This document shows, one piece after another, positions 55,999 to 64,000 of a DNA stretch of 64,000 nucleotides (position 1 is the stretch's first letter; each line of letters starts with the position of its first letter). This DNA comes from Methylococcaceae bacterium (GTDB lineage Bacteria > Pseudomonadota > Gammaproteobacteria > Methylococcales > Methylomonadaceae), in the NCBI GenBank assembly GCA_016715325.1, contig JADKAL010000014.1, positions 858,683 through 922,682 on the forward strand, in the 5' to 3' direction. The translations under genes were made by a program, and so were the position numbers. Under the pieces are notes generated by a model. That model did not search any database and was not told where the DNA came from. It worked only from the letters and a program-made list of their open reading frames with translations.

Positions 55999-57582
55999 CT
56001 AATTTTGGCAATTCCGAAGTTCCGCGTTTGTCATTACAGGCTTAATTACGCATTCTCGCTTTGTTTGAGTTTCCTCTGTTTTAGACTCATGGTTTGGTTT
56101 TTCAATCCGCGAAAATTTTGAATTTTTCATTTCTTCTCTAATTTTTTTAAGGTTGCCTTTTATTTCGAATTTCATACCATTTACACCATCAGCGTTAAAC
56201 GTATCATTGGTCTCAGAAATCAAAGCTTGCTTGCCAGAGCCTAGGCTAAGCTTTAAAAGAGTTTCTTTTGCTTCACTCATACCTTGTTGCTCTGCTTTAC
56301 GCAACCAATAAACAGCTTGGTCTATGTTTTTTGATACTCCTAATCCATATACATAAAAATAACCTAAATTATTTTGTGCTATCGCATAGCCTTTTTCGGC
56401 AGCCTTTGTAAACCAGTACGCCGCTTGGCTATAATTTTGCTCAACGCCTTTACCTTCAGCATACATAAAACCTAAATTCGATTGACCATTTGCATCTCCT
56501 TTGTCCGCAGCTTTTTTGAAAAGTATTAATGCTTGTTTATAGTCTTTAGTTACACCTTCACCCTTGGAATACATTGCACCTAAATTGTTTAATGCCGCTA
56601 CATCCTCATTCTCAATTGCTTTGTTATACCAAAAACTGGCCAGATTATAATTTTGTGTAACACCTTGTCCTACTTGATACATTTCACCTAAAAGTCGTTG
56701 CCAGCTAGCATTGTTTTTTTCTGCTAGTTGAATAACAAAAGGTATTGCTTCTCCATACCGACCTTGCTTATAGAGTTCATTTGCTTGTTGAGATATTGCT
56801 TCAAGGTTAATAGCTTGATATTCGGAATGAGAATTTGTATTGGCTGGAATTTCTTGGTTAATGCTAAGTGTTGACTGTTGTTCAGTATTTTTTCCCATAA
56901 TGTTAAATACAGAAAATAATGAGAAAAGACAAGCAAAAGCCAATCCGAAAGTGGCTTTTTGAAGCCAACCAACTGCCTGTTCACAGACTCGAAACCCTGT
57001 AAACTCATCGTAACTCGCTTGTAGCCCTTTCCGAAGTCTGATGGATTGGTAATACATGGGAAAAAAGCCGATTATAGGTAACCCAAAAGCAAGGCCGCTC
57101 ACATAAATCTTCAAATTGCGGTTAAGGTATTGAAAAAATCTCAACGGCAAGCTATCATCAGTTTTGACTTCAAGTCCTAACCAAGCCTTGCCTGGAGTAT
57201 TACCGAAAAAGCGGTAGAGTATCGCGTCTGAAACAAGTGCAAGTGGAATGCATATCAACCATAGTGATGCATCAGAAATGGGTATATCACTAAACCAATA
57301 AACGAAGTGTGTTGGATTTCGATATTTGAAAGTAAACAATACGATAGAAATCAGCAAAGTTTCCCACCACACATCAAATATGCGGGCAAAAATCAAGCCA
57401 GCATGATGTAATAGGCTTGCTTCGGTTTTCAGAATTTGTTGATTGTGACGGTTCTTCAGACTTTGAATTGTATGGCTTATCTTGTCGTTGTTGATAATTT
57501 TGCTCATTTGATTCTTCAAAATCATAGAACTTTTTTTGAGCGTTAGTTTCCTGCTCTTCAAGCAAGCGGTCATAGGTTGCAC
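55999..57582 (-). CDS. RDD / Sel1-repeat membrane protein
   Basis: Useful sequence begins about 57390: FARIFDVWWETLLISIVLF opens an RDD domain with four membrane helices (WLICIPLALVSDAILYRFFGNTPGKAWLGLEVKTDD, FGLPIIGFFPMYYQSIRL). Then at least four Sel1 repeats (for example NNLGAMYSKGEGVTKDYKQALILFKKAADKGD) for protein binding, and a C-terminal charged tail. Overlaps the J-domain gene in another frame; the two probably were one polypeptide J-RDD-Sel1 broken by one base near 57395. Sits at the right edge of the element, an expected cargo position. Confidence 0.8.
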   Translation of the reverse strand: MQPMTACLKSRKLTLKKSSMILKNQMSKIINNDKISHTIQSLKNRHNQQILKTEASLLHHAGLIFARIFDVWWETLLISIVLFTFKYRNPTHFVYWFSDIPISDASLWLICIPLALVSDAILYRFFGNTPGKAWLGLEVKTDDSLPLRFFQYLNRNLKIYVSGLAFGLPIIGFFPMYYQSIRLRKGLQASYDEFTGFRVCEQAVGWLQKATFGLAFACLFSLFSVFNIMGKNTEQQSTLSINQEIPANTNSHSEYQAINLEAISQQANELYKQGRYGEAIPFVIQLAEKNNASWQRLLGEMYQVGQGVTQNYNLASFWYNKAIENEDVAALNNLGAMYSKGEGVTKDYKQALILFKKAADKGDANGQSNLGFMYAEGKGVEQNYSQAAYWFTKAAEKGYAIAQNNLGYFYVYGLGVSKNIDQAVYWLRKAEQQGMSEAKETLLKLSLGSGKQALISETNDTFNADGVNGMKFEIKGNLKKIREEMKNSKFSRIEKPNHESKTEETQTKRECVIKPVMTNAELRNCQN

Positions 57583-57775
57583 GTTTTATAGGGTCGATCA
57601 ATACAGCATAGGCTGTATTGATAATTTTCATGTGTTTTTCCGCTTCTTCTTTGCTCCCCTTGAATTTATCTGGATGAAAAGTTTGGCAAAGCGCTTTATA
57701 GGCCGCTTTGATTACAAAGTCTGGTGCATTTTTTGATACTTTTAACTCATCGTAATGGTTTCGTAGTTTTGCCAT
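57374..57775 (-). CDS. J-domain (DnaJ-like) protein
   Basis: 133 residues. N-terminal J domain: NHYDELKVSKNAPDFVIKAAYKALCQTFHPDKFKGS (HPD intact) ... INTAYAVLIDPIKRATYD, then a Gln/Ser-rich linker. Frame ends after SKPITSCWLDFCPHI, where the alternative frame becomes the RDD domain (FARIFDVWWE). It should stimulate DnaK. If the frames are joined, the J domain would face the cytosol from a membrane-embedded RDD unit. Confidence 0.85.
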   Translation of the reverse strand: MAKLRNHYDELKVSKNAPDFVIKAAYKALCQTFHPDKFKGSKEEAEKHMKIINTAYAVLIDPIKRATYDRLLEEQETNAQKKFYDFEESNEQNYQQRQDKPYNSKSEEPSQSTNSENRSKPITSCWLDFCPHI

Positions 57776-58266
57776 GTGGCATATTTTTTGGTTGTGAATG
57801 CAAGATGTTGATTGAATCCAGGCAGTAACAGCAATGCTTAGTTGCTAAAGAAGTGTAGCAAGTTATTTGTTTTTGTGTGGTTAAGTTAATGGTTGTTATT
57901 TTTGATGATTATGTGTAACTGTTAACTATAAAGTGCTTATGAATACTTGGTTCGATGGTTAAATTTTAGGTAGTCATGAGCGGTACTTTGACCGATGCAA
58001 AGAACAAGGCAGTTAGATTTTATAAAATTAATGAGTTTATTTTGATAAATTCTGAGGAAAATTGATCGGCAGAATAAAGGTGAATGTTCTTAGATTTGCA
58101 TACTACTCTATGCTGTGTTTGTCGTTGCCCCGAGGGACACTGACGGGACACTCGAACATAAATAAAGGCGATATGTGGCAATAGATGGCAATTAATAAAA
58201 CAAGATAAGCTTTTGATTAAATTGTTATAGGTTGTTTTTAGGTGTTGTGAGCTATTAGTTTTATCC
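57776..58266. other. Non-coding end of the integrated element
   Basis: 491 bases, AT-rich, no supported gene. Probably promoter for the J-domain gene and the right end of the element. Confidence 0.5.
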
Positions 58267-58313
58267 GATTCGTAATCAGTAGGTCGTGGGTTCGACTCCC
58301 ATCATTGGCTCCA
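58267..58313. repeat. Attachment-site repeat, right (tRNA-Thr 3' half)
   Basis: 47 bases GATTCGTAATCAGTAGGT... to CCA matching 46598-46644 with four differences, several of which keep T-stem pairing (GTGGG with CCCAT). It is not a complete tRNA gene. The second integrase begins 44 bases further. Confidence 0.88.
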
Positions 58314-58356
58314 ATATAATCAAGGGTTTAGGTAGAAATACTTAAGCCTTTTTTAT

Positions 58357-59358
58357 TCACTGTAGTAAATTTGTCTCAGTTTTAGCATTCCCAGCGTATT
58401 CTTCCAGGTGCTTACTGGATAAGTGGGCATACCGCAAAACCATCGTCAAATCGGCCCATCCACCTAGTTCCTTCAGTATATGCAAGGGTGTTCCATTTTG
58501 TACGTGCCAACTTGCCCAGGTGTGCCTTAAGTCATGCCAGCGGAAATCGCTGATACCCGACCTGACTAATGCCTTACGCCAAGCGTGATTATTTGCGCGG
58601 GTCACCGGCTCTCCTTGATAGGTGAATACGTGTGTCCCGTGCTTGCCGAGTTGTTGCCGTATAACGGCAAGTGCCTCATCATTTAAAGGGACGCCAATGG
58701 CTTTCTCCGCTTTGGCTTGATCGGCATGAATCCACGCACAACGTCGTTGCATGTCAAGTTGAGACCACTGCAAGTGCGTTACATTTGATTCACGCAAACC
58801 CGTTGCCAATGCAAACCGCGCCATTGCTTCAAGGTGTTGCGGCAATTCCCGAAACAGCTTCGCCACCTCGTCTTGAGTCAACCAGCGTAGCCGCCTTTTG
58901 GGTTCCGGCAGTAACCTAACAGATGGCGTTGAATCAAGCCATTCCCAATCATTCTTTGCACGATTGAGGATTGACCTCATGACGGCCAGCACACGGTTAA
59001 CCGTCGCATTGGTTACGCCAGTTTGTTGCTTAGCCCTTTTTATCCCGTCAATCACGGTCTTGTTTATTTCATCAAGATGTTTGCCGTTGAGGTGACCGTT
59101 AAGCCAACGCAAATGCATTTTATCGTCAACAATGCTCTTTTTGTGGCCTTGCTCCGTTAACCATCTCACAACAGCTTCTTGCCAGGTGTAACGAGGCTTA
59201 TCACCCAGGTTTTTAACCCGCCAAGCTTCCGCTTTTAATTGATCATGTAATTCTTGTGCCTCCTGTTTTAGTTGAGTCCCAGCAGTTTGTTGTATTCTGC
59301 GTCCGTCTGGTGCGGTGAACTGAATCCACCACGTTTCTTTTCGCTTGTAGATTGACAT
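58357..59358 (-). CDS. int: Tyrosine-type integrase 2
   Basis: 333 residues, intact. SIYKRKETWWIQFTAPDGRRIQQTAGT start, SAM-like core, catalytic domain with FALATGLRESNVTHLQW (Arg), RWHDLRHTWASWH (HxxR), LGGWADLTMVLRYAHLS (Trp in place of His, nucleophile Tyr). Points at the right att repeat, the usual orientation for an element inserted to its right. Different subfamily from the integrase at 49 kb, so probably belongs to a second element. Confidence 0.92.
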   Translation of the reverse strand: MSIYKRKETWWIQFTAPDGRRIQQTAGTQLKQEAQELHDQLKAEAWRVKNLGDKPRYTWQEAVVRWLTEQGHKKSIVDDKMHLRWLNGHLNGKHLDEINKTVIDGIKRAKQQTGVTNATVNRVLAVMRSILNRAKNDWEWLDSTPSVRLLPEPKRRLRWLTQDEVAKLFRELPQHLEAMARFALATGLRESNVTHLQWSQLDMQRRCAWIHADQAKAEKAIGVPLNDEALAVIRQQLGKHGTHVFTYQGEPVTRANNHAWRKALVRSGISDFRWHDLRHTWASWHVQNGTPLHILKELGGWADLTMVLRYAHLSSKHLEEYAGNAKTETNLLQ

Positions 59359-59576
59359 GTTTTTTTATCCTCTTGTCCAAGTTCGTCAATCACTTGCAGT
59401 CCTCGCCGAGGTTCAGAATAACGCCCGGACACCCAATCTGCAAGGTGTTCTTTGACAAAAATCCAGCACTTGCCCGCTTTTCTCCCTGGTACATGGCCGG
59501 CCCTTGCTTTTCGGCGTAAGACTTCGGGGTTCATTTTAAGAAAGTCGGCGGCTTCATTTAGGTCTAGTGTATTCAT
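59268..59576 (-). CDS. Excisionase-like helix-turn-helix protein
   Basis: 102 residues. MerR/excisionase-like: LDLNEAADFLKMNPEVLRRKARAGHVPGRKAGKCWIFVKEHLADWVSG. The gene runs 91 bases into the integrase gene in another frame; the downstream half is low complexity. Likely directs excision and regulates int. Confidence 0.8.
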   Translation of the reverse strand: MNTLDLNEAADFLKMNPEVLRRKARAGHVPGRKAGKCWIFVKEHLADWVSGRYSEPRRGLQVIDELGQEDKKTCQSTSEKKRGGFSSPHQTDAEYNKLLGLN

Positions 59577-60511
59577 GGTTCCTCAAGCGTAAATAAAGCC
59601 TATCTAATTTTCTCGACAGGGAGCAAATCGCCTCAATTGACGAGCAATGCAATTTTTGAGTCATTAATAAAAGTTTCGCCTGTTTGATCAAACCTCCAGG
59701 TTTGGCCGAAAGGGCCATGCGAAACCGTTCTTATTGACTTGGAGCTATATCGTGAAACACATAACCCATTTATATGGCACAGTGCGCTGGTAAATAAATG
59801 TAACTAGCGTAAGCCATCCAGCAGCAGTAAAGCATTCAATAAGAGGCTTCGTTTTGATGGTGTAGCTTTAGCACAGAATCATTGCAACTTCCTACTATTG
59901 AGTCTCATACTACACGATAAAGGTTATAACGAATAATTAATTATAAAAGACGTAATAATTAAGTTATCATCAATAACAGTTTTGTTGTTTATATCCGATT
60001 TATTATTTTATGTTTTCAGTTACTTCATCGCCTCGTTTGCCCGCTACCTGCCGATGAATGCTTGAGGTGACTGCGGCATTAACGATAAGCGCTCATAGCC
60101 TTAGGCCAGGACTCTGTGTTAGCTGCCTATTAAGGCCGCTATTGATTGTCTACACAGGGCTGTTTCTCTGGGCTGCGCTTAACGGCGTGTCAAAGGTACC
60201 GGCAATCTGTTTCTATTCCTAAAATTCATTTTTAGCGGCTAAAATTTTATTTAGGTGCTTTTGCCTGCCTTTATGGGTTGGCATTTTTGCATTTGATTGA
60301 CTCCATGACGGGAATCAACGATACTTGCCTTAACATCATTCGTTCTTTATAACGAATATATGTAACTTATGGTTACGCCAATTAAAGTGAACCAGTGACG
60401 ATTACAATGCTCACCTTGTCCGGTGCGTTCAATGATTGATGATCCTTATCGGAATAATGAATGTGTTATTGACTATCGCCAATCAACTCACAATGACCTT
60501 GCGATGCCCTC
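59577..60511. other. 935-base region without genes
   Basis: No open frame with support. AT-rich stretch around 59940-60010. Contains presumably control sequences of the second element. Confidence 0.5.
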
Positions 60512-61350
60512 ATGAGCATAAGTGACACCGCCTTACAACAACGGGTTGTTAAATTGGGCAAGCACGCTTGTGCCCGAGCAAGGGATAGTAAGGTTTATCA
60601 ACTTCCCCTTTAATAGAGCCAACAGAGGGATACTGCCCGTTTGCGCGGGGCATTATTTGCCGCCGTACAAGGTAAAAACAGGGCGGTTTTTCAGCGCGAG
60701 CTATTGGCTTGCCAGAAAGGGCTGCAAATCCGATTTACCGGGATCCAGTTGGACCAATCAGACCTTGATGTATGGGAACAGGGGCTACATTTAGCGAGAC
60801 TCCATCCACTAGGGGATGCGAATTTTCCGCCATAGTTTTTAAGGCTTTAGGCCGAAAAACGGGAAAAGGGAGTATGAGTGGGTTAAAGAATCTGCTTGCG
60901 CGGGCTCATGGGCCGGTGGGGCTGAACTGACCGACCAACTGAAACATAAAACCTAAGTGGCGGAGTTTGTTAGAGTTTATGCTGGCGACCTGAGTGGCCG
61001 TTATGTGGTCATCTTCAACCCCAAGATACTCACTTCTACGAAGGCGGTTGGATTTGGCCATTGATTGGCAAGACCGACAGCAACCCATGGGGTGCCATTG
61101 GCGCTATGGTTGCACGGTTATTTAACTAGCTGGCAGGCCAAACCCTATCCGATAAAGATAGACACGATCCGCGCCTTTAGTAGCAGCATTCAGCAAATTG
61201 ATGGCTTAAAAGAAGCCTGGTTTCCGCATTAAACGAACTCCAAAAATCGGTTTCACCTTGTTTTTTGATTTTGAGGGCGATACTCAATACCGTCATCAAT
61301 GCAAGCTGCCTGTACACCTCGCAGCAAGGCGTTTTCTTTTCAGTCAATAA
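60512..61350 (+). pseudogene. trfA: TrfA-like plasmid replication initiator, decayed
   Basis: Start MSISDTALQQRVVKLGKHACARARDSKVYQLPL followed by two stops, then in the same frame RGALFAAVQGKNRAVFQRELLACQKGLQIRFTGIQLDQSDLDVWEQGLHLARLHPLG, the signature of TrfA. Frame changes and stops follow (FLKALGRKTGKGEYEWVKNLLAR, GDLSGRYVVIFNPKIL, ALWLHGYLTSWQAKPYPIKIDTIRAFS, LNELQKIGFTLFFDFEG ... LAARRFLFSQ). The whole length is recognisable but cannot be translated. TrfA binds iterons to start plasmid replication. Confidence 0.88.
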
Positions 61351-61565
61351 GTACGGAAAGCGTAAGTACCCCTTCATTTCACGGGATACGATACACCGAT
61401 TTCACCGTTATTAGCCTGGGCTATTAGTGAATTGGCTACGCCCAGCAGCCAGCAATAATTTGGCAACCGGCCCGGGCAAAGAAAATCTACGACAGACAAG
61501 TACCATGAAGGCTTTAAGCGCGACGAGGCGCCGCTATCAACAGATGAAGAACGACTCGCAAATGT

Positions 61566-61715
61566 CACGGGATACGGTGTGTACATAAAAGCACGGGATG
61601 CGACATAGGACTTTACGGGATACGCTGACATCGCCACGGGATACGGCACAACCTGATTTCACGGGATACGACATCACGTCTTTCGCGGGATACGATACAG
61701 GTTTCACGGATACGG
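61566..61715. repeat. Iteron array (CACGGGATACG)
   Basis: Seven direct copies of CACGGGATACG with small variants, at 61566, 61592, 61614, 61635, 61660, 61684 and 61704, spaced 20-26 bases (about two helix turns), plus a lone copy at 61380. They follow the trfA remnant in the way TrfA iterons lie in oriV. Confidence 0.75.
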
Positions 61716-61793
61716 TATAAGAATAAATAATCAATGAAAAGGTTTTGAAACCCTTTGCCCAGCAAGCCTTGCAGGATGTCGTGAAAAATTGAC

Positions 61794-61821
61794 TAATCTT
61801 CTTCTAATCTTTATTAATCTT
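61794..61821. repeat. TAATCTT triplet in AT-rich tract
   Basis: TAATCTT at 61794, 61805 and 61815, one helix turn apart, in an AT-rich stretch after the iterons. Resembles the DNA-opening region of an iteron-type origin. No DnaA box seen. Confidence 0.4.
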
Positions 61822-62022
61822 TCTTTAAAACAGCACGCATATAGTCGAGGATAATCAATGAAATGTAATTCCATAACAAATGGCAAGATAGAAACAAACT
61901 GCTTACTATTCAAGCAATGGTTATTGATTAACCGCCAACGATCAGCGGAGTCAGGATAGGTTTTTTAATTTTTTGGGATGGTGTTAAGGTAGATAATTAC
62001 CCTCTTCGGACAAGGTAAATCA

Positions 62023-62851
62023 ATGCCACTCAGTAAGTTCGTTAAATCTTACTCATCAGCCAGTTTGAACTCAAACGCGGCTTTGCGACCCGCAAAGGCT
62101 TGTTGTCAGTGGCGACCTTTGGGGGCGTTTGGTATTTTATCTTGCTGTATCCGCTGCGTTTTGTTGCCGACCTACAGTGTAGATGAAAGGCCTTAGCACA
62201 ATTCCGGCTTTTGAATTTTATCGGTTTTGGCTCATTGCGCAACTTTCTAGCCGATCCCCTGCACCCGGCGTATTGGCACCTTTCCCTGCTTATCTTCCTG
62301 ATGTTGAGTTACTTAATTTTTGTTGCCGACCAAACCAGCCCTGACCGGGAGCGCGGCACCGTACGTTTTATCGCGTCTTGCGTAGCAGCCGTAACAGCCT
62401 TTTTTTGGTCGGTTTGCTGAATGATATGATCCAGACCCCATTGACTGGCGCAACCATGCAATACCAGTGTGTCCTTGTTTGGTGTACTCTACCGTGATCG
62501 CTCTGTTTATTCCAGTCTTCCCTGCTGACTTGGTCAGCTTGGCATTCAGAACAGGACCTTAGCAGTTCTCCCGTTTACTGCCATGATGGCGGCCTTATCC
62601 GCCAAGGTTAAATCGGCACGCAAGCGACCCTCCGGGGCGATCCTGATCTGGACTTTCCGCCGGTATCATCAGCGGACTTGCTCACTACTTGCCCGTCTTG
62701 GATTTTTTCAATATTTGATTCCCTGCAATCAATTATCCGACCTTGGCGCAACTGTCAGAATGGCTAACATCATACCTGGCCTATATCCCACTCTCTCTGC
62801 AAAGCCTTGTCTCACTGGCCTTGGGACGTTGGATCATGGCAAGCCTTATGA
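62023..62851 (+). pseudogene. ABC-2 permease, decayed second copy
   Basis: Same gene as 42229-43050 but broken by many indels: LNSNAALRP region, [69 protein letters not shown]. Upstream sequence from 61938 also matches that of copy 1. Confidence 0.88.
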
Positions 62852-63765
62852 AGGCTTCACGGACTGAATGCCGCCAGCTAAGCCACGTTTATTCGGGAAA
62901 ACCTGCGCCTGGGGAGGTCAATGTTGAATTGGCTGCGGGTGAGCCGATTGGTTTGGTCGGTCCCAATGGGGCAGGAAAGACCACCTTGCTCAATATCCTG
63001 TCTGGATTCTTGCTTCCCACCCATGGCGCCGTCAAGCTGTTCGGGTATCCACCCGGAGCACCCGAACTCATTGGAAGTCTCGGCACTTCCGCAGGACGCA
63101 CGAAGGATCCTGGTTTTACCATTGGCGAGCAACTCGTCTTTTATGGCTGCTTACAAGGCATGGCCAAACCATAAGCAATTCCTTGAAGCCAGTCGGGCCA
63201 GAATCCAGTCTCATTGCAGAAACAACAAACGAAAAACCAACTGTACCGCGCCATGGCATGGCAACCCCGTAGGATTGCACAGGCACTGATTGGAAAACCT
63301 GAGTTGATATTGCTGGATGAACCCACCGCGGGTCTTGATCCAATTAATGTCCGCACCATCCGGACAATCATTGCTGAACAATCGTCAGAAACCACTTTGT
63401 CATCAGCCCTTACCGACTTCATAGAGCTTCTGACTGGCAAATGCCGACGGATATTACTGCTGGAAAAGGGTGTCTTGCAGACTGAGACTATTGGTTTTAA
63501 TGAGCAGCAGACAGCCACCCGTTTTATCACCCTGCAAATGGAAGACTGTCCAGCACCGGAAGTGATGGCTAAACTCCAGGCGTTGGAAGGTGTTTTAAAG
63601 GCCACCAACCCCCAAAAGAATGAATTTATCGTGGAATATAACCCTTGGTTCTCAAACCAATTATGGATCAGCAACTGATGCAGTGCATTGGGCGCAACCA
63701 TTGGTAATACTAAGTACTGAGCCTAATGAAAGACGTTAGAAGAAAAACTGTTCTTTAGCGACTGA
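62848..63765 (+). pseudogene. ABC ATPase, decayed second copy
   Basis: [46 protein letters not shown] gives the N-terminus missing in copy 1. The frame is lost at about 63080-63230 and again near 63680, while [22 protein letters not shown] is still readable; ends LEEKLFFSD and TGA at 63763. Non-functional duplicate. Confidence 0.88.
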
Positions 63766-64000
63766 TGGTGGTTATTTCATGCTTGGCCATCTTGAATCAC
63801 GGCGATTTCATTAAAGTGGATAAAATAGTGTCTTGTGAAAAGAAACCATTTTTAAAATGGCATTGAGTTAGCTTATGGGACTAAAAGCAGAAAAATTGGC
63901 CGAGATCGAAACTATCACGCTAGGCCACATGATTAGAACGCCGAAGCGTTTTGGCATGGCACCAAAGACCATGACGTGACCCAAAACACTGCGGCATTTT
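63766..64000. other. Window end, nothing recognised
   Basis: Sequence after the ABC copy 2 stop. No gene with support; any gene would extend past the edge. Confidence 0.4.

Noticed and set aside
58250..58313. Complete second tRNA gene
   Set aside because: Only the 3' 47 bases are present; no D arm or 5' acceptor strand.
61380..61715. CRISPR array
   Set aside because: Repeat units are about 11 bases with 10-15-base gaps, not 24-40 with uniform spacers, and lie beside trfA; iterons fit better.
61374..61734. Frames with repeated YPVK residues on the minus strand
   Set aside because: The repetition arises from the iteron DNA, not from a protein.
63874..63978. Short frame starting MGLKAEKLAEIET
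   Set aside because: 34 codons, no ribosome site, no family; left as unassigned.

Overview
The window looks like chromosome of a gammaproteobacterium, probably a methanotroph of the Methylococcales. This is inference: a squalene-hopene cyclase, a KaiC-like/GGDEF-EAL operon, and dense envelope-stress and mobile DNA fit that group, but no methane or methanol oxidation gene is present to prove it. GC content looks moderate, and most intact genes carry clear Shine-Dalgarno sites.

Layout. 1-14.1 kb is an envelope and stress neighbourhood: a cytochrome b561 fused in frame to a P-type ATPase (cut by the window edge), OmpA-like and DUF4398 lipoproteins, a run of small stress proteins (glycine zipper, DUF883, BON, DUF1269-like, DUF2383-like), a collagen-like lipoprotein, squalene-hopene cyclase, two Crp/Fnr-type regulators around a ferritin-like gene and a Cys-repeat periplasmic protein, and a transglutaminase destroyed by an internal deletion. 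An 18-bp motif close to GTKCGNTAACGTACAGAC recurs upstream of at least six of these genes and may tie them into one regulon. 14.4-20.6 kb holds an RlpA-like lipoprotein, a three-gene unknown/KaiC-like/GGDEF-EAL operon, mtfA and a cold-shock gene. 20.8-22.2 kb is a decayed IS3-family element. 22.4-36 kb contains a large secreted M4 protease (frameshifted), a collagen-repeat surface protein, a DJ-1-like protein, a nuclease, an aldehyde dehydrogenase, a HugZ-like protein and a five-gene operon (yceI-like, GST, 57-aa membrane protein, rubredoxin-MBL, DCC thiol oxidoreductase).

36.2-46 kb is a graveyard of nested, mostly broken insertion sequences (IS5, IS3, IS630, IS66, IS4, two near-identical IS3 copies) enclosing an ABC-2 exporter and a broken TIR-transmembrane gene. 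46.57 kb is tRNA-Thr(CGT). Its last 47 bases recur, diverged, at 58.27 kb, bounding an 11.7-kb integrated element: a Panacea-type toxin-antitoxin pair, integrase, two unknown overlapping genes, an excisionase-like protein, a primase-polymerase, a RepA-like ATPase, small phage-type proteins and a DnaJ/RDD/Sel1 protein. A second integrase with excisionase starts directly after the second att copy, followed by a dead trfA replication gene with an iteron array, then a decayed second copy of the ABC exporter.

Many genes are broken by single-base shifts, often in C or G runs. Some of these may be consensus errors of the assembly rather than mutations, so calls of pseudogene in this window should be read with that in mind.
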